A stretch of DNA of 64,000 bases from CAVWCQ01 sp963753545 (GCA_963753545.1 CAVWCQ010000004.1:62001-126000); one strand, 5' to 3'; counted from the first letter of the stretch, positions 44,325-54,239 are shown. Notes: generated from the letters alone by a model not told the origin. Program-made: numbers and translations.

Positions 44325-44390
44325 AGCGACTCCTCGCTTATGATGTTGTTGCCCCCCGAACAGAGCGTATTGTAGCACGCCTGCCGGAAA

Positions 44391-44870
44391 TTATCTGCGC
44401 TGCCGCAAAACCGTGGCGATATGCTGCGCATGCTCCCGCTCATGATCGACCATCGAATTGACCAGATCGATCATCGTTCCCTTCAGACGCCAGGGGTGGA
44501 TCATCTGCTCCTCAAAACGTTCCAGGGGAACAGCAGCAACCGCCTGCTTAAAATCGTCGCGCGCCCTGGCCCATGAAGCATAAACATCGGTGAATGGGGC
44601 CTCATGAGTCTGCTGGTAAACCGCCGCATTGTAGGCATCGTCGTTATCATAGGCCGTGATGATATAGGAACCGCCATCCAGAAAGGCGCGGATTGAACGT
44701 GTTGCTTCATCTTCCCAGGCGGCAAGGTGACTCAAAATATCCTTGAGCAGCCAGCCGGAGTCTGCATAAATGATAAAATCGCCGGGCACACCTTCGATCA
44801 ACGCCAGGAGTTCGCGCCGTGCTGTGTCCAGATTTTCGATCAACTGCATCTTTGGGTTTAGTTCAACCAT
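44391..44870 (-). CDS. DinB/YfiT-superfamily protein
   Basis: The 159-residue four-helix protein has three His in the expected metal-binding places: LLKDILSHLAAWEDEA (first), and DHEREHAQHIATVL near the C terminus (second and third). Similar proteins include ClbS- and DinB-like metal-dependent hydrolases or thiol S-transferases. The function is unknown. ATG 44870 is preceded by AAAGGA. Confidence 0.8.
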   Translation of the reverse strand: MVELNPKMQLIENLDTARRELLALIEGVPGDFIIYADSGWLLKDILSHLAAWEDEATRSIRAFLDGGSYIITAYDNDDAYNAAVYQQTHEAPFTDVYASWARARDDFKQAVAAVPLERFEEQMIHPWRLKGTMIDLVNSMVDHEREHAQHIATVLRQRR

Positions 44871-44944
44871 CAATGGTTCCTTTCACCAGAGTCAGGCGGG
44901 CTAACAAGTCCGCCCCTAGGCAACCGCATATTCAGATTATAGGC

Positions 44945-46264
44945 TCAGTGTGCCTGCGGCGTGCGATAGGGCTGGACGGTGGTTGAACTCGGCGCGCTGG
45001 GATCGCGGGCCGGGATGAACGTATCTCCCATATACCGTTCCATATTCGCCAGGGCAAAATAAGCAGCCCGCCCAAACCAGGGATCGGTAGCATGGTTGAG
45101 ATAGCCCGCTTCGTTGATCGCCCAATAATATTCCTCATCATCCGGCGTCCACTGGGGATCAGCGAGGTAAATCGTCACCATCAAGCCGATCCAGGGCCGC
45201 CAATGCTGGCCTGCCCACTGGTAGGCGCGCACCAAATAGTCGGCCTGTGTTTGCTGATCGACCCGCTGCCAGTAGTAATTGGTCTCCTCAGGCCGATCCT
45301 CGGTTGTCCAGCCTACTTCGAGGAGGGCAATCTGCTTGGCTGCGTCTCCCTTTTCGACCATGATGCCGCGCATATCCTCAACATGGCGAAAGCACATCCA
45401 GCGCAGACGACCTTGAGCTTCGGCCTCGTCCGGCGAAAGCTCCGGCGGCGCGCCATAACCCGGCGCATTCAACCCCAACACATCGAACCAGGGTGCGGCC
45501 CCGGCGTCGTACATCTGGCGCAGAAAATCCATATCGGGGATGGCTTCGGGCGGCTGCGTCCCGGTGGGAGCCAGCCCCGCCGAAATGATGATGACCTGGG
45601 GATCGGCGGCGCGGATGGCTTCGCTGCAAGCGCGCAGCAGCGTGACATAACCCGCCGCGCTTGGTGCGCGGTTGTTCCATTCGCGGCTTAGATTTGGCTC
45701 ATTCCAGACCTGATAGGCGCTGATCCGGCCCGCGTAATGACTGGCGACGGTGCCGCAGTAATTTGCCCAGGCGTCGAGCGGGACAGGCGGAACATCAGAA
45801 TCGGTGGAAGGCGAGATTGCCCAATCGGGCGGCTCACCCAGGCGTACCACCAGTTTCAGGCCGCGCACCTCGATCTCCTTCAGGATCGCGTCGGAGCGAT
45901 CCCATGTCCAGATCCCCTGCTCCCCTTCCAGGTCTTCCCAGGCGAAGATTTGCTTGACGTGGCTGAAATTCATCAGGAGCACCTGATCCAGATCCACGCC
46001 GCGAATCGTCTCATTCCACCACAAAAAAGCGTGGATGCCGTAGGTCAGCGATGTAAAGGCAGGATCCGTGACCGCTTCGGGGGCCAGATTGCGCGGGATG
46101 GGCGGGGTAGCTGTAGGAGAGAAGGGCGTATTTTCGGCAGGAGACTGGCGAACAGCCGCCCATGTGCCGATCAGCAGTGCCCCGGCAATGATCAGCACCA
46201 GCGCCGCCAGCCCGACCCGAGATTTATTGTTGGCAGGTACGACAGACACAAAAACACCATCCAT
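44945..46264 (-). CDS. Membrane-anchored clan GH-A-like glycosidase
   Basis: The 439-residue protein has one N-terminal membrane segment (VGLAALVLIIAGALLIGTWAA), a Thr/Pro linker and a TIM-barrel of the GH5/GH39-like clan GH-A. The acid/base is in AYQVWNEPNLSREW (WNEPN) and the nucleophile in IALLEVGWTTEDRP. It contains the same RAADPQVIIISAGLAPTG strand seen in the three downstream relatives. The substrate is unknown; an envelope or secreted polysaccharide is likely. It is the only member with a WNEPN instead of WNEMN motif. Confidence 0.85.
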   Translation of the reverse strand: MDGVFVSVVPANNKSRVGLAALVLIIAGALLIGTWAAVRQSPAENTPFSPTATPPIPRNLAPEAVTDPAFTSLTYGIHAFLWWNETIRGVDLDQVLLMNFSHVKQIFAWEDLEGEQGIWTWDRSDAILKEIEVRGLKLVVRLGEPPDWAISPSTDSDVPPVPLDAWANYCGTVASHYAGRISAYQVWNEPNLSREWNNRAPSAAGYVTLLRACSEAIRAADPQVIIISAGLAPTGTQPPEAIPDMDFLRQMYDAGAAPWFDVLGLNAPGYGAPPELSPDEAEAQGRLRWMCFRHVEDMRGIMVEKGDAAKQIALLEVGWTTEDRPEETNYYWQRVDQQTQADYLVRAYQWAGQHWRPWIGLMVTIYLADPQWTPDDEEYYWAINEAGYLNHATDPWFGRAAYFALANMERYMGDTFIPARDPSAPSSTTVQPYRTPQAH

Positions 46265-46267
46265 TGA

Positions 46268-47041
46268 TTAAGGGATCATCCCCGCGAAGAAAATCCGCGT
46301 GATGCCGTAAAAAACGATGCCGCCGGGCCATCCAGCGCGCAGCTTATCCCGGTAACGCTCCACGAAGGCAGCACGGCGCGTTTCATCGGGCAGTCGTTCC
46401 AGGTAGGGAACCAGACCTGTACCTTTCATCCACTCCACCAGCTCATCGACGGTCAGCACGGCGGGGTACACTTTCTCGAACGCCTCGATCTGCAACACGC
46501 CGCTCCGGTGCAGCAGTTCGGCATAATCCAGCAAGGACAGCACCGGAGATCGTCTCGTCCAACCGCCAAGCGCGGGTTCCTCGGCTGCCGTTTCGTTCAG
46601 CAGCAGATGGACCGGGTGGCGATGATTGGACGGCATCTGGACGGCGATCTGCCCGCCGGGAGCCAGCCGTTCGATCAGGCGCGGGATCAGGCGGCGATGT
46701 TCGGGAACCCATTGCAGCGCGGAATGGGAGACCATCAAATCCCACTCATGCCCGGCGGGCAGATTTTCTATACTGCCCAACTCGAAGCGCAGACCGGGGC
46801 GCGCCTGTTCCGCTGCCTGTTGCAGCATCTCCGGCGACGAATCCAGACCGAGTACCGCACTACCCGGCAGCGCATCCGCCAAACGGGCCGTCAGTTCGCC
46901 CGATCCGCAGCCGAGATCGATCACGCGCAGGGCTTCGCGGGTGCGAGGCCCGTTCAGCACCTGGATCAGTGGCAGCAGATCGTCAAAGGAAGCGGCACGT
47001 TCGGTGCTATAGCGCCCATACTGGCCGGGATTCCAGGGCAT
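46268..47041 (-). CDS. tam: Trans-aconitate 2-methyltransferase-like protein
   Basis: GGAGGAG precedes ATG 47041. The 257-residue class I methyltransferase starts PWNPGQYGRYSTERAASFDDLLPLI, the conserved N terminus of Tam. It has SAM motif I VIDLGCGSGELTARLADAL, LGLDSSPEMLQQA, and VSHSALQWVPEH typical of this subgroup. It probably methylates trans-aconitate or a related carboxylate, thereby preventing inhibition of aconitase. Confidence 0.85.
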   Translation of the reverse strand: MPWNPGQYGRYSTERAASFDDLLPLIQVLNGPRTREALRVIDLGCGSGELTARLADALPGSAVLGLDSSPEMLQQAAEQARPGLRFELGSIENLPAGHEWDLMVSHSALQWVPEHRRLIPRLIERLAPGGQIAVQMPSNHRHPVHLLLNETAAEEPALGGWTRRSPVLSLLDYAELLHRSGVLQIEAFEKVYPAVLTVDELVEWMKGTGLVPYLERLPDETRRAAFVERYRDKLRAGWPGGIVFYGITRIFFAGMIP

Positions 47042-47058
47042 GGTCTCCTCCAAAAAGA

Positions 47059-47137
47059 GGCGGGCTGTTATGCCCGCCTATCCATCGTTTAGTTCAAGAC
47101 CCCTTACCCCGGCGGAGCGCCGCATTTTGCGCTCCGC
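47059..47137. repeat. Paired hairpins before the second glycosidase gene
   Basis: A family B hairpin GGCGGGC-TGTTAT-GCCCGCC (47059-47078) is followed by a 9-bp hairpin GCGGAGCGC/GCGCTCCGC (47112-47120 with 47129-47137) framed by CCCCTTACCCCGG and GAGGTGAGG, as in family A. Confidence 0.6.
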
Positions 47138-47166
47138 TTAAAGCAGTTAAAGAGGTGAGGTCCGTT

Positions 47167-48699
47167 TTACTGCACGGTGCCCCGGAAATCGTGAGCCCCG
47201 ATCACCTCGTAGGCCGGAGCCGGTGCCCAGTTGGGCCGCAGCAGCGAATAGGGCACGTTGTCGTTCGCGGCGTCCCAACCCGCCTGCGGGCCATAGTTCA
47301 GATTCCAGATGAAGGCCAGCCAGACAAAGCCCCACTGGTCCATCACATCAATCGCTTCGCCCAGGAACTGTGCCTGTTCAGCAAGGGTGTTGTCATTGGC
47401 GAATTCAAAACCAGCCGGATAGCCGTTCAGATCTTCGGTGGTCGGCCAGCCAAATTCGGTAATGCACAGCTTTTTATCGCTGCCTGCCTGCTGAATCTTC
47501 TGGGCATAGCCGTTGAGCGTGCTGTAGAACGACCAACTGTGATGCGGATTATCGAACGGGCCGCGGAACGTCGCAGTCGGATCGTTGGGAACATTGTTGT
47601 AGGGCACATTCGGCCCGATGTTATAGCCGTTGTGGTGCGCGCCCACGCAGTCTACCGTATCCAGCAGGCCCGCCTGGATCAGCATGTCCATATAGACAAA
47701 ATCGTCGTAGGCCGCCACGCCGTCATTCCAACCCGTTGGGGAGAGCGCACCGCTGATGACGATGATGCCCGGATCAACGGCCTTGATCGCAGCATAGGCC
47801 GCGCGCAGCAGGTCCACATAGCGCTGGGCGCTCAGGCCATAGACAGAGGCCCATTCCCGGTCAATATTCATTTCGTTCCAGACTTCCACGGCATGAATCT
47901 GGCCCGGATAGCGGGTCAGCAGTGCCGTCAGGAAGGTGGCGTACAGGGATGGATCCGATGGCGGGCCAACTTCATCCAGACGCTGGTTGCCGGGTTCGCG
48001 CGCCCAATCCGGCGCGGTGACGACACTGACCATCACGTTGATATCGTACTGTGACGCCAGATCGAAGGTCACATCCAGCGCGCCCCAGTCGTACTGGCCC
48101 TGCGCCGCTTCGACATCTGCCCAACGCACCTGCTGTTTGATCCAGTTGAGCTTCAGCTTATCGCGGACCTCGCCCATCCAGATTTTGTAGACTTCGGGAT
48201 CGGCGTTCTGTTCGACCTGGATGCCAACCTGGAAGCGCTTGTCTTCGGCAGGCGACAGAGTCGGCGTGGCAGCGGAAGGCAAAGGTGTCGGCGTGGGAAT
48301 GGCGGTTGCAGTGAGAGCAAGTATCGCCGGATCGAGAATCGGACCACCGCCCTGACCATCCGGGGCACTGGCGTTCTGTTGGGCTGCATTCTGATCGGCA
48401 GCCGGAACCACAGCCGCCACTTCGACCGCCTGAGTCGCCGTCGCTTCCACCGCGCCAGCCGCCGTCGGAACCTGAGTCGACGCAATGGCCGCAGGGTTAA
48501 ACGGATTCGAGCCACCCGTGTTATTGGCCTCGTCCGGCGCAGAAACAATGGTTTTGCTGGAATCAGCGTCGTTATTAATCAAACCAGTTGCGTAGTAAAT
48601 GCCTATAAAGGTCAATGCACCCATCAACAGGGTGATTGCCAGCCATGCGGTCAAAAATCCTCGTATCTGGCGCTGGCGCGCTGCCGCAGTTGTCTGCAT
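47167..48699 (-). CDS. Membrane-anchored clan GH-A-like glycosidase
   Basis: The 510-residue protein has an N-terminal membrane anchor (GFLTAWLAITLLMGALTFIGIYYAT), a 120-residue linker rich in Ala, Thr and Pro, and a glycosidase barrel. The acid/base is in HAVEVWNEMNIDREWAS and the nucleophile in KLCITEFGWPTTEDL. It is closely similar to the next two proteins, including DPGIIVISGALSPTGWNDG and the CVGAHHNGYN segment. It is likely to act outside the membrane on a polysaccharide not yet known. Confidence 0.88.
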   Translation of the reverse strand: MQTTAAARQRQIRGFLTAWLAITLLMGALTFIGIYYATGLINNDADSSKTIVSAPDEANNTGGSNPFNPAAIASTQVPTAAGAVEATATQAVEVAAVVPAADQNAAQQNASAPDGQGGGPILDPAILALTATAIPTPTPLPSAATPTLSPAEDKRFQVGIQVEQNADPEVYKIWMGEVRDKLKLNWIKQQVRWADVEAAQGQYDWGALDVTFDLASQYDINVMVSVVTAPDWAREPGNQRLDEVGPPSDPSLYATFLTALLTRYPGQIHAVEVWNEMNIDREWASVYGLSAQRYVDLLRAAYAAIKAVDPGIIVISGALSPTGWNDGVAAYDDFVYMDMLIQAGLLDTVDCVGAHHNGYNIGPNVPYNNVPNDPTATFRGPFDNPHHSWSFYSTLNGYAQKIQQAGSDKKLCITEFGWPTTEDLNGYPAGFEFANDNTLAEQAQFLGEAIDVMDQWGFVWLAFIWNLNYGPQAGWDAANDNVPYSLLRPNWAPAPAYEVIGAHDFRGTVQ

Positions 48700-48852
48700 C
48701 CTATACCGCCTCCTTATGCTTTATATTCCGGCACGTTTCACAGTTCAGCAGATTGTATCCAATGCTTCCGCGTCTGTGAGCAACGATACTCCTACGCGAG
48801 TCTAACACGTGCTCTATGAGCGCGCACGTTCCTTACCTGTCTGTACGGTCTC

Positions 48853-48896
48853 CGCAGCCTTTGGCTGCGTGGGTAGGGCAAGCCCTACCCCTACAA
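48853..48896. repeat. Family B tandem hairpins
   Basis: CGCAGCC-TTT-GGCTGCG (48853-48869) and GGGTAGGGC-AA-GCCCTACCC (48871-48890), the latter with the CCCTACA tail, occupy the gap between two glycosidase genes. Confidence 0.65.
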
Positions 48897-48928
48897 TTCT
48901 GTGGACCACGCTTATTATTTGAGCTACT

Positions 48929-51900
48929 CTACTTCTCCTCCAGGACGGGGGTCAGGACATCGCAAGCCGGGCACAAACCGCCGGGCCGGATGATCGCGTA
49001 GCCGCCCGCGACGCTGGTCGAGTCGTAGGTTGTGAAGTCGATGTTATAGATCACCATCAGGCGCACATGGCCGCTCTGCACAGCCTGGGCATAGGCTTCG
49101 GACAGCCACTGCCCCTGCTGGGCCGAGGTGGTATTCTGCGCCCAGTCGTATCCGGCAGGCAGCGGGCCAAAACCATCTGTCGCCAGGTAGCCGATATCGG
49201 TGTAACAAACGGAACGCGCCCCAGCAAAGGCATTAAAGGCCGCGTCAGTCAGCGCCGGGAGGTAAAAATCCGCCGCGTCGCCGCGCGCATCGCCGCTGGT
49301 CGTGCTGGGCGATGATGCCCCTTCGATGTAACGCACGCCAATGCAGTCGGCATAGTTCGCCGCGCCAGCCTGGGCCAGCGCCGCGTAATAATCCGCCGCC
49401 GGGGTCGCCCCGGTTTCGTCGTTGGCGGGAACCAGCCCGCCGGTAATGACCAGCGTCGCCGGATTCGCCGTCTTGATCGCGCTGGTCGAGAAGGCCAGCA
49501 GGCGCGTATAGAGCGCGGCATCACCAGGGAAGTAAGCCGGATCGTTCATGCCGTTCCAGATTTCGATCCCGTCGGCTTTCAGCGAGGCCAAACCGCCAAC
49601 AAAAGCCGCGTAACCATCGACATAGGCGGCAACATCGGTGATCTCGGTGGGCAGGCCCATGACACTGAGCAGCACCTTAAAGCCGTTGCCCTGCGTCTCG
49701 TCAATGCGCGACTTGAGCGTTTGCGGATCGAGGTCGGACATATACATCACGTCGATCTTGACCCATTTGAGGTGCATGCGCCCGGACGTCAAAATGGACG
49801 TGGCATTAAACTGGGCGATGTGCCCCCCCACTTCGAGCTTGCTCACGGCAGGGGCCGCCAGTGAAGCGGCATCGACGGTGGGCAGCGGGCGATCATCGGG
49901 AGTCAGGGCAGAGGCAGCCTCAACGGGCGCTTCAGCGGCGGTGGGTTCAGCGGTCGGGGTGGGCGCTTCAACTTCAACAGTCGCTTCAGCGGTCACTTCT
50001 GGCTCAGGACTGGGCGTAACCTGAACCGCGCCGATTTCGACAGCCTGCGATCCCAGCGAGACGCCGCCCATCGATGCCTCAACGGTGATGGAGGGCTGAT
50101 CGGCGGGTAGTTCGAAGGAGAATGGTTCGCCAAAGGGGACGGATTCTTCGGTCACAACCGTATCCCCGGCGCGAACCGTCCAGGCAACGGCGCTATCGAA
50201 GGCGGGCATTTCGCTGGACTGCCCAACACGGTAGGCGATAATCGCGTCCAGCAGGCCAGGGACCGCGCCCGGCGACAGCAGATCGCGCACCATTACCCCG
50301 CCAAGATTGTAGGACGCGGCACGGCTCAGGCGGAAGGCCAGCGCCGCCGGGTCGGTGATCCAGATGGTGCGCAGCGGCGATCCGTCCGCACCCGTGATGG
50401 TCACATAAGGGGTGTGGGTGCTGTTATCCGCTGCAATTTGCGCCGTGCCGGACAGCGAGGCTGTCACCGTCTGACCAGGAGCGAGCGGATCGGGCAGATC
50501 AAGGGTCACGCTGCCTAGCCCGCTGAGAGCCGCATCGAGCGCCACGGGGACGCTGATACCACCTTCGTCCTGCTGGCTGAGCGCGCTCAGATCGATCCAC
50601 AGCTTGCTGCGATCCACCTGGGTAACCGCCCATGCCACCAGATGATCCAGGTCGCCATCGACCGCAAAGGCGCTTGGCGCAGCGGGCGGCAAAATCACGA
50701 CTTCGTTGGCGGCCTGCCCAATGCTCTTCCAATCATAACCGCCGGTATTCCAGACGCCAGACGACTTAAGAGTCGCGGCGGGAACAACCACCGACAGCAC
50801 GCGATTCTGAGGTTCCAGGTAACCGCCCAGTTCGCTCAGGAAAGCGCTGTACTGCGTCCTGAGAGTGGCGGGAATGCCGCGATAATCAATCACCACACCT
50901 GCGTATCCAGCCGGATCACCCAGGATGAAGGCGGCAACCCGCTGGGCATGGTCGGAGCGCAGCGCGGGATTTTCCAGCAGGGCCGACACCGTGCCGACAT
51001 CGATCACGCCGGAGGCGTCAAAATTGCTGATAAGCGGCAGCACATCATAACCCTGCCCTGCCTCGATGCCCGATGGCAGCGCGCCATTCAGCGCCCCGTT
51101 TAACATGGGATGCAGGCCAGCCGGGTTCACGCGCACATTCGCTTCCAGCACATCGGGCGAGAAGGTCTCGTCCATCGCCACCACCACACTCACCCGCCGG
51201 GCCAACTCGACATCACGGAAGATGGCGACACACGGCGGCAGATAGGTGAGATCGGCAGCCAGTATGCCGGGTAGTTCGGCGGGATGCGCGGGCAAAAAGT
51301 CCCACTGCTTCGAGCGGAGATTCCAGGCGTAGAGCACGAGGTCCGTTGATTTACCGCTCAATTCGGGCAGCGCCTTCACTTCCAGCGAGAGCCGGGCTGG
51401 GGCCGTGCCGCTCTGCATCAGGCTGTAGACGCGGCTTGCCAGCGGACGATCCGGCAGGGCTGTGTCGCATGACCAGCCAGTTTCGGGCACGGACTGGTGC
51501 AGATAGTCGTCCGGCAAGGCCGACACAATCGAAACGCGGTAGGTGGCCCCGCCCAACGCATCCGGCGCGGCCTCAATCGTCAGCCCGTCTTTTTCCACAC
51601 GGCTCGACTGCGCGTTGATCTCCAGAAATTTGAGGCCTCCCACTTCCGTATCTTTCTTATCCGTGCCGCTCTCTTCGAACAGGCCGAACAGAGATACGGG
51701 CGGCAGCAGCAGCGCCAGGACGATCAGCAGCAGCACCAGCCCAATGGTGATCACCGCCGGGAGCATCCACATACAGCCACCCTTCCGGGGAGCACGCTCC
51801 TGCCGGACGATGCGATCAAAGTCGGAAAAGACCTGGGGTTGATCGACAAAATTCGGGAAACTGGTGGGGGCTTCGGGAAGCGGCTCAACGTCGTCGAACA

Positions 51901-51931
51901 CAGGCTGTGGCAGGTCAGGGTCAAAAGTCAT
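48929..51931 (-). CDS. Large membrane-anchored protein with degenerate glycosidase domains
   Basis: GAGGAG precedes ATG 51931. The 1000-residue protein has a cytosolic N terminus, one membrane segment (PAVITIGLVLLLIVLALLLPPVSLF), an Ig-like beta region, a GH18-like part (GYAGVVIDYRGIPATLRTQYSAFLSELGG, where DxDxE is lost to DYRG), a Thr/Pro/Glu linker and a C-terminal GH-A-like domain. In the last domain the acid/base motif WNEM is WNGM (Gly794) and the nucleophile in TE(L/F)G is TDIG (Asp912). Both catalytic carboxylates are altered, so this copy is probably a binding or structural protein. It lies between two apparently active relatives. Confidence 0.88.
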   Translation of the reverse strand: MTFDPDLPQPVFDDVEPLPEAPTSFPNFVDQPQVFSDFDRIVRQERAPRKGGCMWMLPAVITIGLVLLLIVLALLLPPVSLFGLFEESGTDKKDTEVGGLKFLEINAQSSRVEKDGLTIEAAPDALGGATYRVSIVSALPDDYLHQSVPETGWSCDTALPDRPLASRVYSLMQSGTAPARLSLEVKALPELSGKSTDLVLYAWNLRSKQWDFLPAHPAELPGILAADLTYLPPCVAIFRDVELARRVSVVVAMDETFSPDVLEANVRVNPAGLHPMLNGALNGALPSGIEAGQGYDVLPLISNFDASGVIDVGTVSALLENPALRSDHAQRVAAFILGDPAGYAGVVIDYRGIPATLRTQYSAFLSELGGYLEPQNRVLSVVVPAATLKSSGVWNTGGYDWKSIGQAANEVVILPPAAPSAFAVDGDLDHLVAWAVTQVDRSKLWIDLSALSQQDEGGISVPVALDAALSGLGSVTLDLPDPLAPGQTVTASLSGTAQIAADNSTHTPYVTITGADGSPLRTIWITDPAALAFRLSRAASYNLGGVMVRDLLSPGAVPGLLDAIIAYRVGQSSEMPAFDSAVAWTVRAGDTVVTEESVPFGEPFSFELPADQPSITVEASMGGVSLGSQAVEIGAVQVTPSPEPEVTAEATVEVEAPTPTAEPTAAEAPVEAASALTPDDRPLPTVDAASLAAPAVSKLEVGGHIAQFNATSILTSGRMHLKWVKIDVMYMSDLDPQTLKSRIDETQGNGFKVLLSVMGLPTEITDVAAYVDGYAAFVGGLASLKADGIEIWNGMNDPAYFPGDAALYTRLLAFSTSAIKTANPATLVITGGLVPANDETGATPAADYYAALAQAGAANYADCIGVRYIEGASSPSTTSGDARGDAADFYLPALTDAAFNAFAGARSVCYTDIGYLATDGFGPLPAGYDWAQNTTSAQQGQWLSEAYAQAVQSGHVRLMVIYNIDFTTYDSTSVAGGYAIIRPGGLCPACDVLTPVLEEK

Positions 51932-52004
51932 GATCAACTCCTCATAGACAACCTTCCCCCGCCGCGCCGAGGGCAAACAAGGTTGTGGTAAATGCTCAGA
52001 AAGA

Positions 52005-52030
52005 GGGCAGGTTTGTTAACCTGCCCCTAC
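52005..52030. repeat. Family B hairpin
   Basis: GGGCAGGTT-TGTT-AACCTGCCC is a perfect 9-bp hairpin with the CCCCTAC tail. It lies between two glycosidase genes. Confidence 0.75.
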
Positions 52031-52049
52031 AAAACGTGGGGTGCTATCG

Positions 52050-53695
52050 CTAGCGCACGCCAGCCAGCGCATCGCAGGCCGGGCACGATCCGCCGGGCCG
52101 GATAATGGCGTACCCCGCCATCGGATCGTCACCGTAGCTGGTGAAATCGACGTTCCAGACAATGACCAGCTTCACACGGCCACCGCTGCGCGCCAGGCGC
52201 ACCGCATCAGCCAGCCATGCTGCCTGCTGGGCGACCGTGGTATTCGATCCCCAGGCGAACGAGCCGGGCAGCGGGCCAAACCCTTCCGGCGAAACATAAC
52301 CCAGTTCGGTGAAGCAGACCGGGCGCGCGCCGCCAAAAGCGCTCCAATAGGTGTTGACCATCGCGCCAAAATAGCGGGTGTAATAGTCGCCGCGTGGGTC
52401 GCCGCTGTTCTGGCGAGGGCTGACAATTCCTTCATTATAGTGCGCGCCGATGCAGTCCATATAACTGGCTGCACCCGCCGCCGCCATGCCGCGAATGTAG
52501 CGATCATCGTTCCAGACTGCCGCCGTACCGAACGCACCTTCCGCCCCAGTAGGAGCAAGCGCGCCACTGATCACGACCACGCCGGGATTGGCGCTCTTGA
52601 TCGCGTTGTAGGCCATCGCCAGAAGCTGCGTATAGCGGGACGGATCGATCTGGCCGTTGGGCCATTCGCGGTCAATATTCATCTCGTTCCAGACTTCAAT
52701 CGCGTCCGGGCCGAGCGCCGCGACTTCGCCCACGAAGCGCGCGTAATCTTCATAATAGCCGCCCGCGCCCATCTCCTGCGGGAAGCCGACGATGCCGAGC
52801 AGCACCTTGAAACCCTTACCGTGCGCCTCGTTGATCGCGCCCGCCGCTTCATTGCCGGACATCCCCATATGGAAACGAAGCTGCCGCTTGGACCAGGTCA
52901 TCCCGGCGTTGTGCATCAGATCGGGATAGGCGAAGCTCTCGACATGCCCGCCGTAGCCAAAGGTGCTGATGCCGCGCCCCCCGATACCACCGGAGCAGGA
53001 ACATTGTTTGAGGCAGCCGGGGCGTTCTGACCAGCAGCCGGGGCCGCCGTGATACTTCCGGAGGCATCGGTAACAGGCAGCGCGCTCAGATCGCTGGAGA
53101 GCAGGCGCAGGAAGGTGTAATAGACCCAGCCCTGCTGGCCGTTTGTACTGAGAAAGATCCAGGTGGTAGTCGCATCGCGGCCCTGAAGCAGCACCGATGT
53201 GCCGCCGGGCAGCGTGACGAGAATCTGATAACTCGTGCCGGGACCGCTGCGGAGATTCACACTGTTAATCGTCTGGGCCGGAATACCCGTCCCTTCCGGG
53301 AAACTGCTGGCAGGCTGGGCGGCGGGTTGTTCGGCTGATTGATCGGCGGCAGGGGCCGTCTCGCCAAGCGAGTCCGGCGCAGCGCGTACAGGCAGCGTAC
53401 CCAGGTCCAGATCGCTGCGGATATCCAGGTAATCGGACGACACCCAGCCCTCGACGCCTTCGGCTGTTCGTGCCCAGACCCAGATGCCATTTCCGCCTAC
53501 ATCGTCACGCGCTAACAGCGTGAGCGGTGCGCCGCGAGAAAGCTTGACCACCACAGAATACTGGCTGCCCGGCCCGCTGCGCATATTGAGCGCATCGGGA
53601 CGAACCGTTGCATCGGGGCCTTGCGCCAGCGCAGGGAGCGCCGCCGCAACCAGCATGACCAATAGGGTCACGATCCATAACAATTTTCCGCGCAT
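52050..53695 (-). CDS. Secreted SH3b-glycosidase fusion (frameshifted)
   Basis: GGAGAG precedes ATG 53695. The protein has a signal peptide (LLWIVTLLVMLVAAALPALA), two bacterial SH3 domains (LNMRSGPGSQYSVVVKLSRGAPLTLLAR and VNLRSGPGTSYQILVTLPGGTSVLLQGR), an Ala-rich linker and a clan GH-A-like barrel with intact WNEMNIDREW and VCFTELGYVSPEGFG. The frame breaks at the C6 run 52977-52982 (G run in the gene); reading across gives RGISTFGYGGHVESFAYPDLM. The total is about 548 residues. SH3b modules usually bind peptidoglycan or cell-wall glycans. Confidence 0.88.
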
Positions 53696-53867
53696 CGTTT
53701 TCTCTCCAACAATTTTCAGTGACGCGGGGAGGTGGTCCCCGGCAAATCGCGGGTAGTGTAGCACGCGGGATACCCTTCCGCAAGGCACGGTCGGGTAAGC
53801 GGGGGTTGCCTTTCCGCGGATAATGGACGATAACGGGATATTGAGATACTTAGAAAGGCCGCTCACC

Positions 53868-54239
53868 ATGCAGTCCTGGAAAACACGCGCCAGCCAGCTC
53901 AAAACCGAACTTCACGCGCTGACGATTGCCTACCGCGACCCGCGCACACCGCTTGCCGCGAAAATCCTGGCGGCAGTCGTCATCGGCTATGCGTTCAGCC
54001 CCATCGATCTGATCCCCGATCCGATCCCGGTGCTGGGCTACCTGGACGATCTGATCCTGATTCCGCTGGGGATCGCGCTGGTGCTGCGGATGATCCCAGC
54101 GGAAGTGATGATCGAGGCACGGCAGCAAGCGCGGGAATCCAACGGCGGCGGGATCGTCTCGTGGATCGCCGCCGTCGTGATTGTGATCATCTGGATTGGG
54201 CTGGTCGCGGTGGGGCTGCACTGGATGGGAGTGTGGTAG
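53868..54239 (+). CDS. YkvA-like DUF1232 membrane protein
   Basis: The protein has the DUF1232 core KTELHALTIAYRDPRTPLAAKILAAVVIGYAFSPIDLIPDPIPVLGYLDDLILIPLGI and a C-terminal membrane segment (VSWIAAVVIVIIWIGLVAVGLHW). ATG 53868 gives 123 residues with a weak ribosome-binding site; ATG 53823, 15 codons upstream, is possible. The function is unknown. Confidence 0.85.
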   Translation: MQSWKTRASQLKTELHALTIAYRDPRTPLAAKILAAVVIGYAFSPIDLIPDPIPVLGYLDDLILIPLGIALVLRMIPAEVMIEARQQARESNGGGIVSWIAAVVIVIIWIGLVAVGLHWMGVW

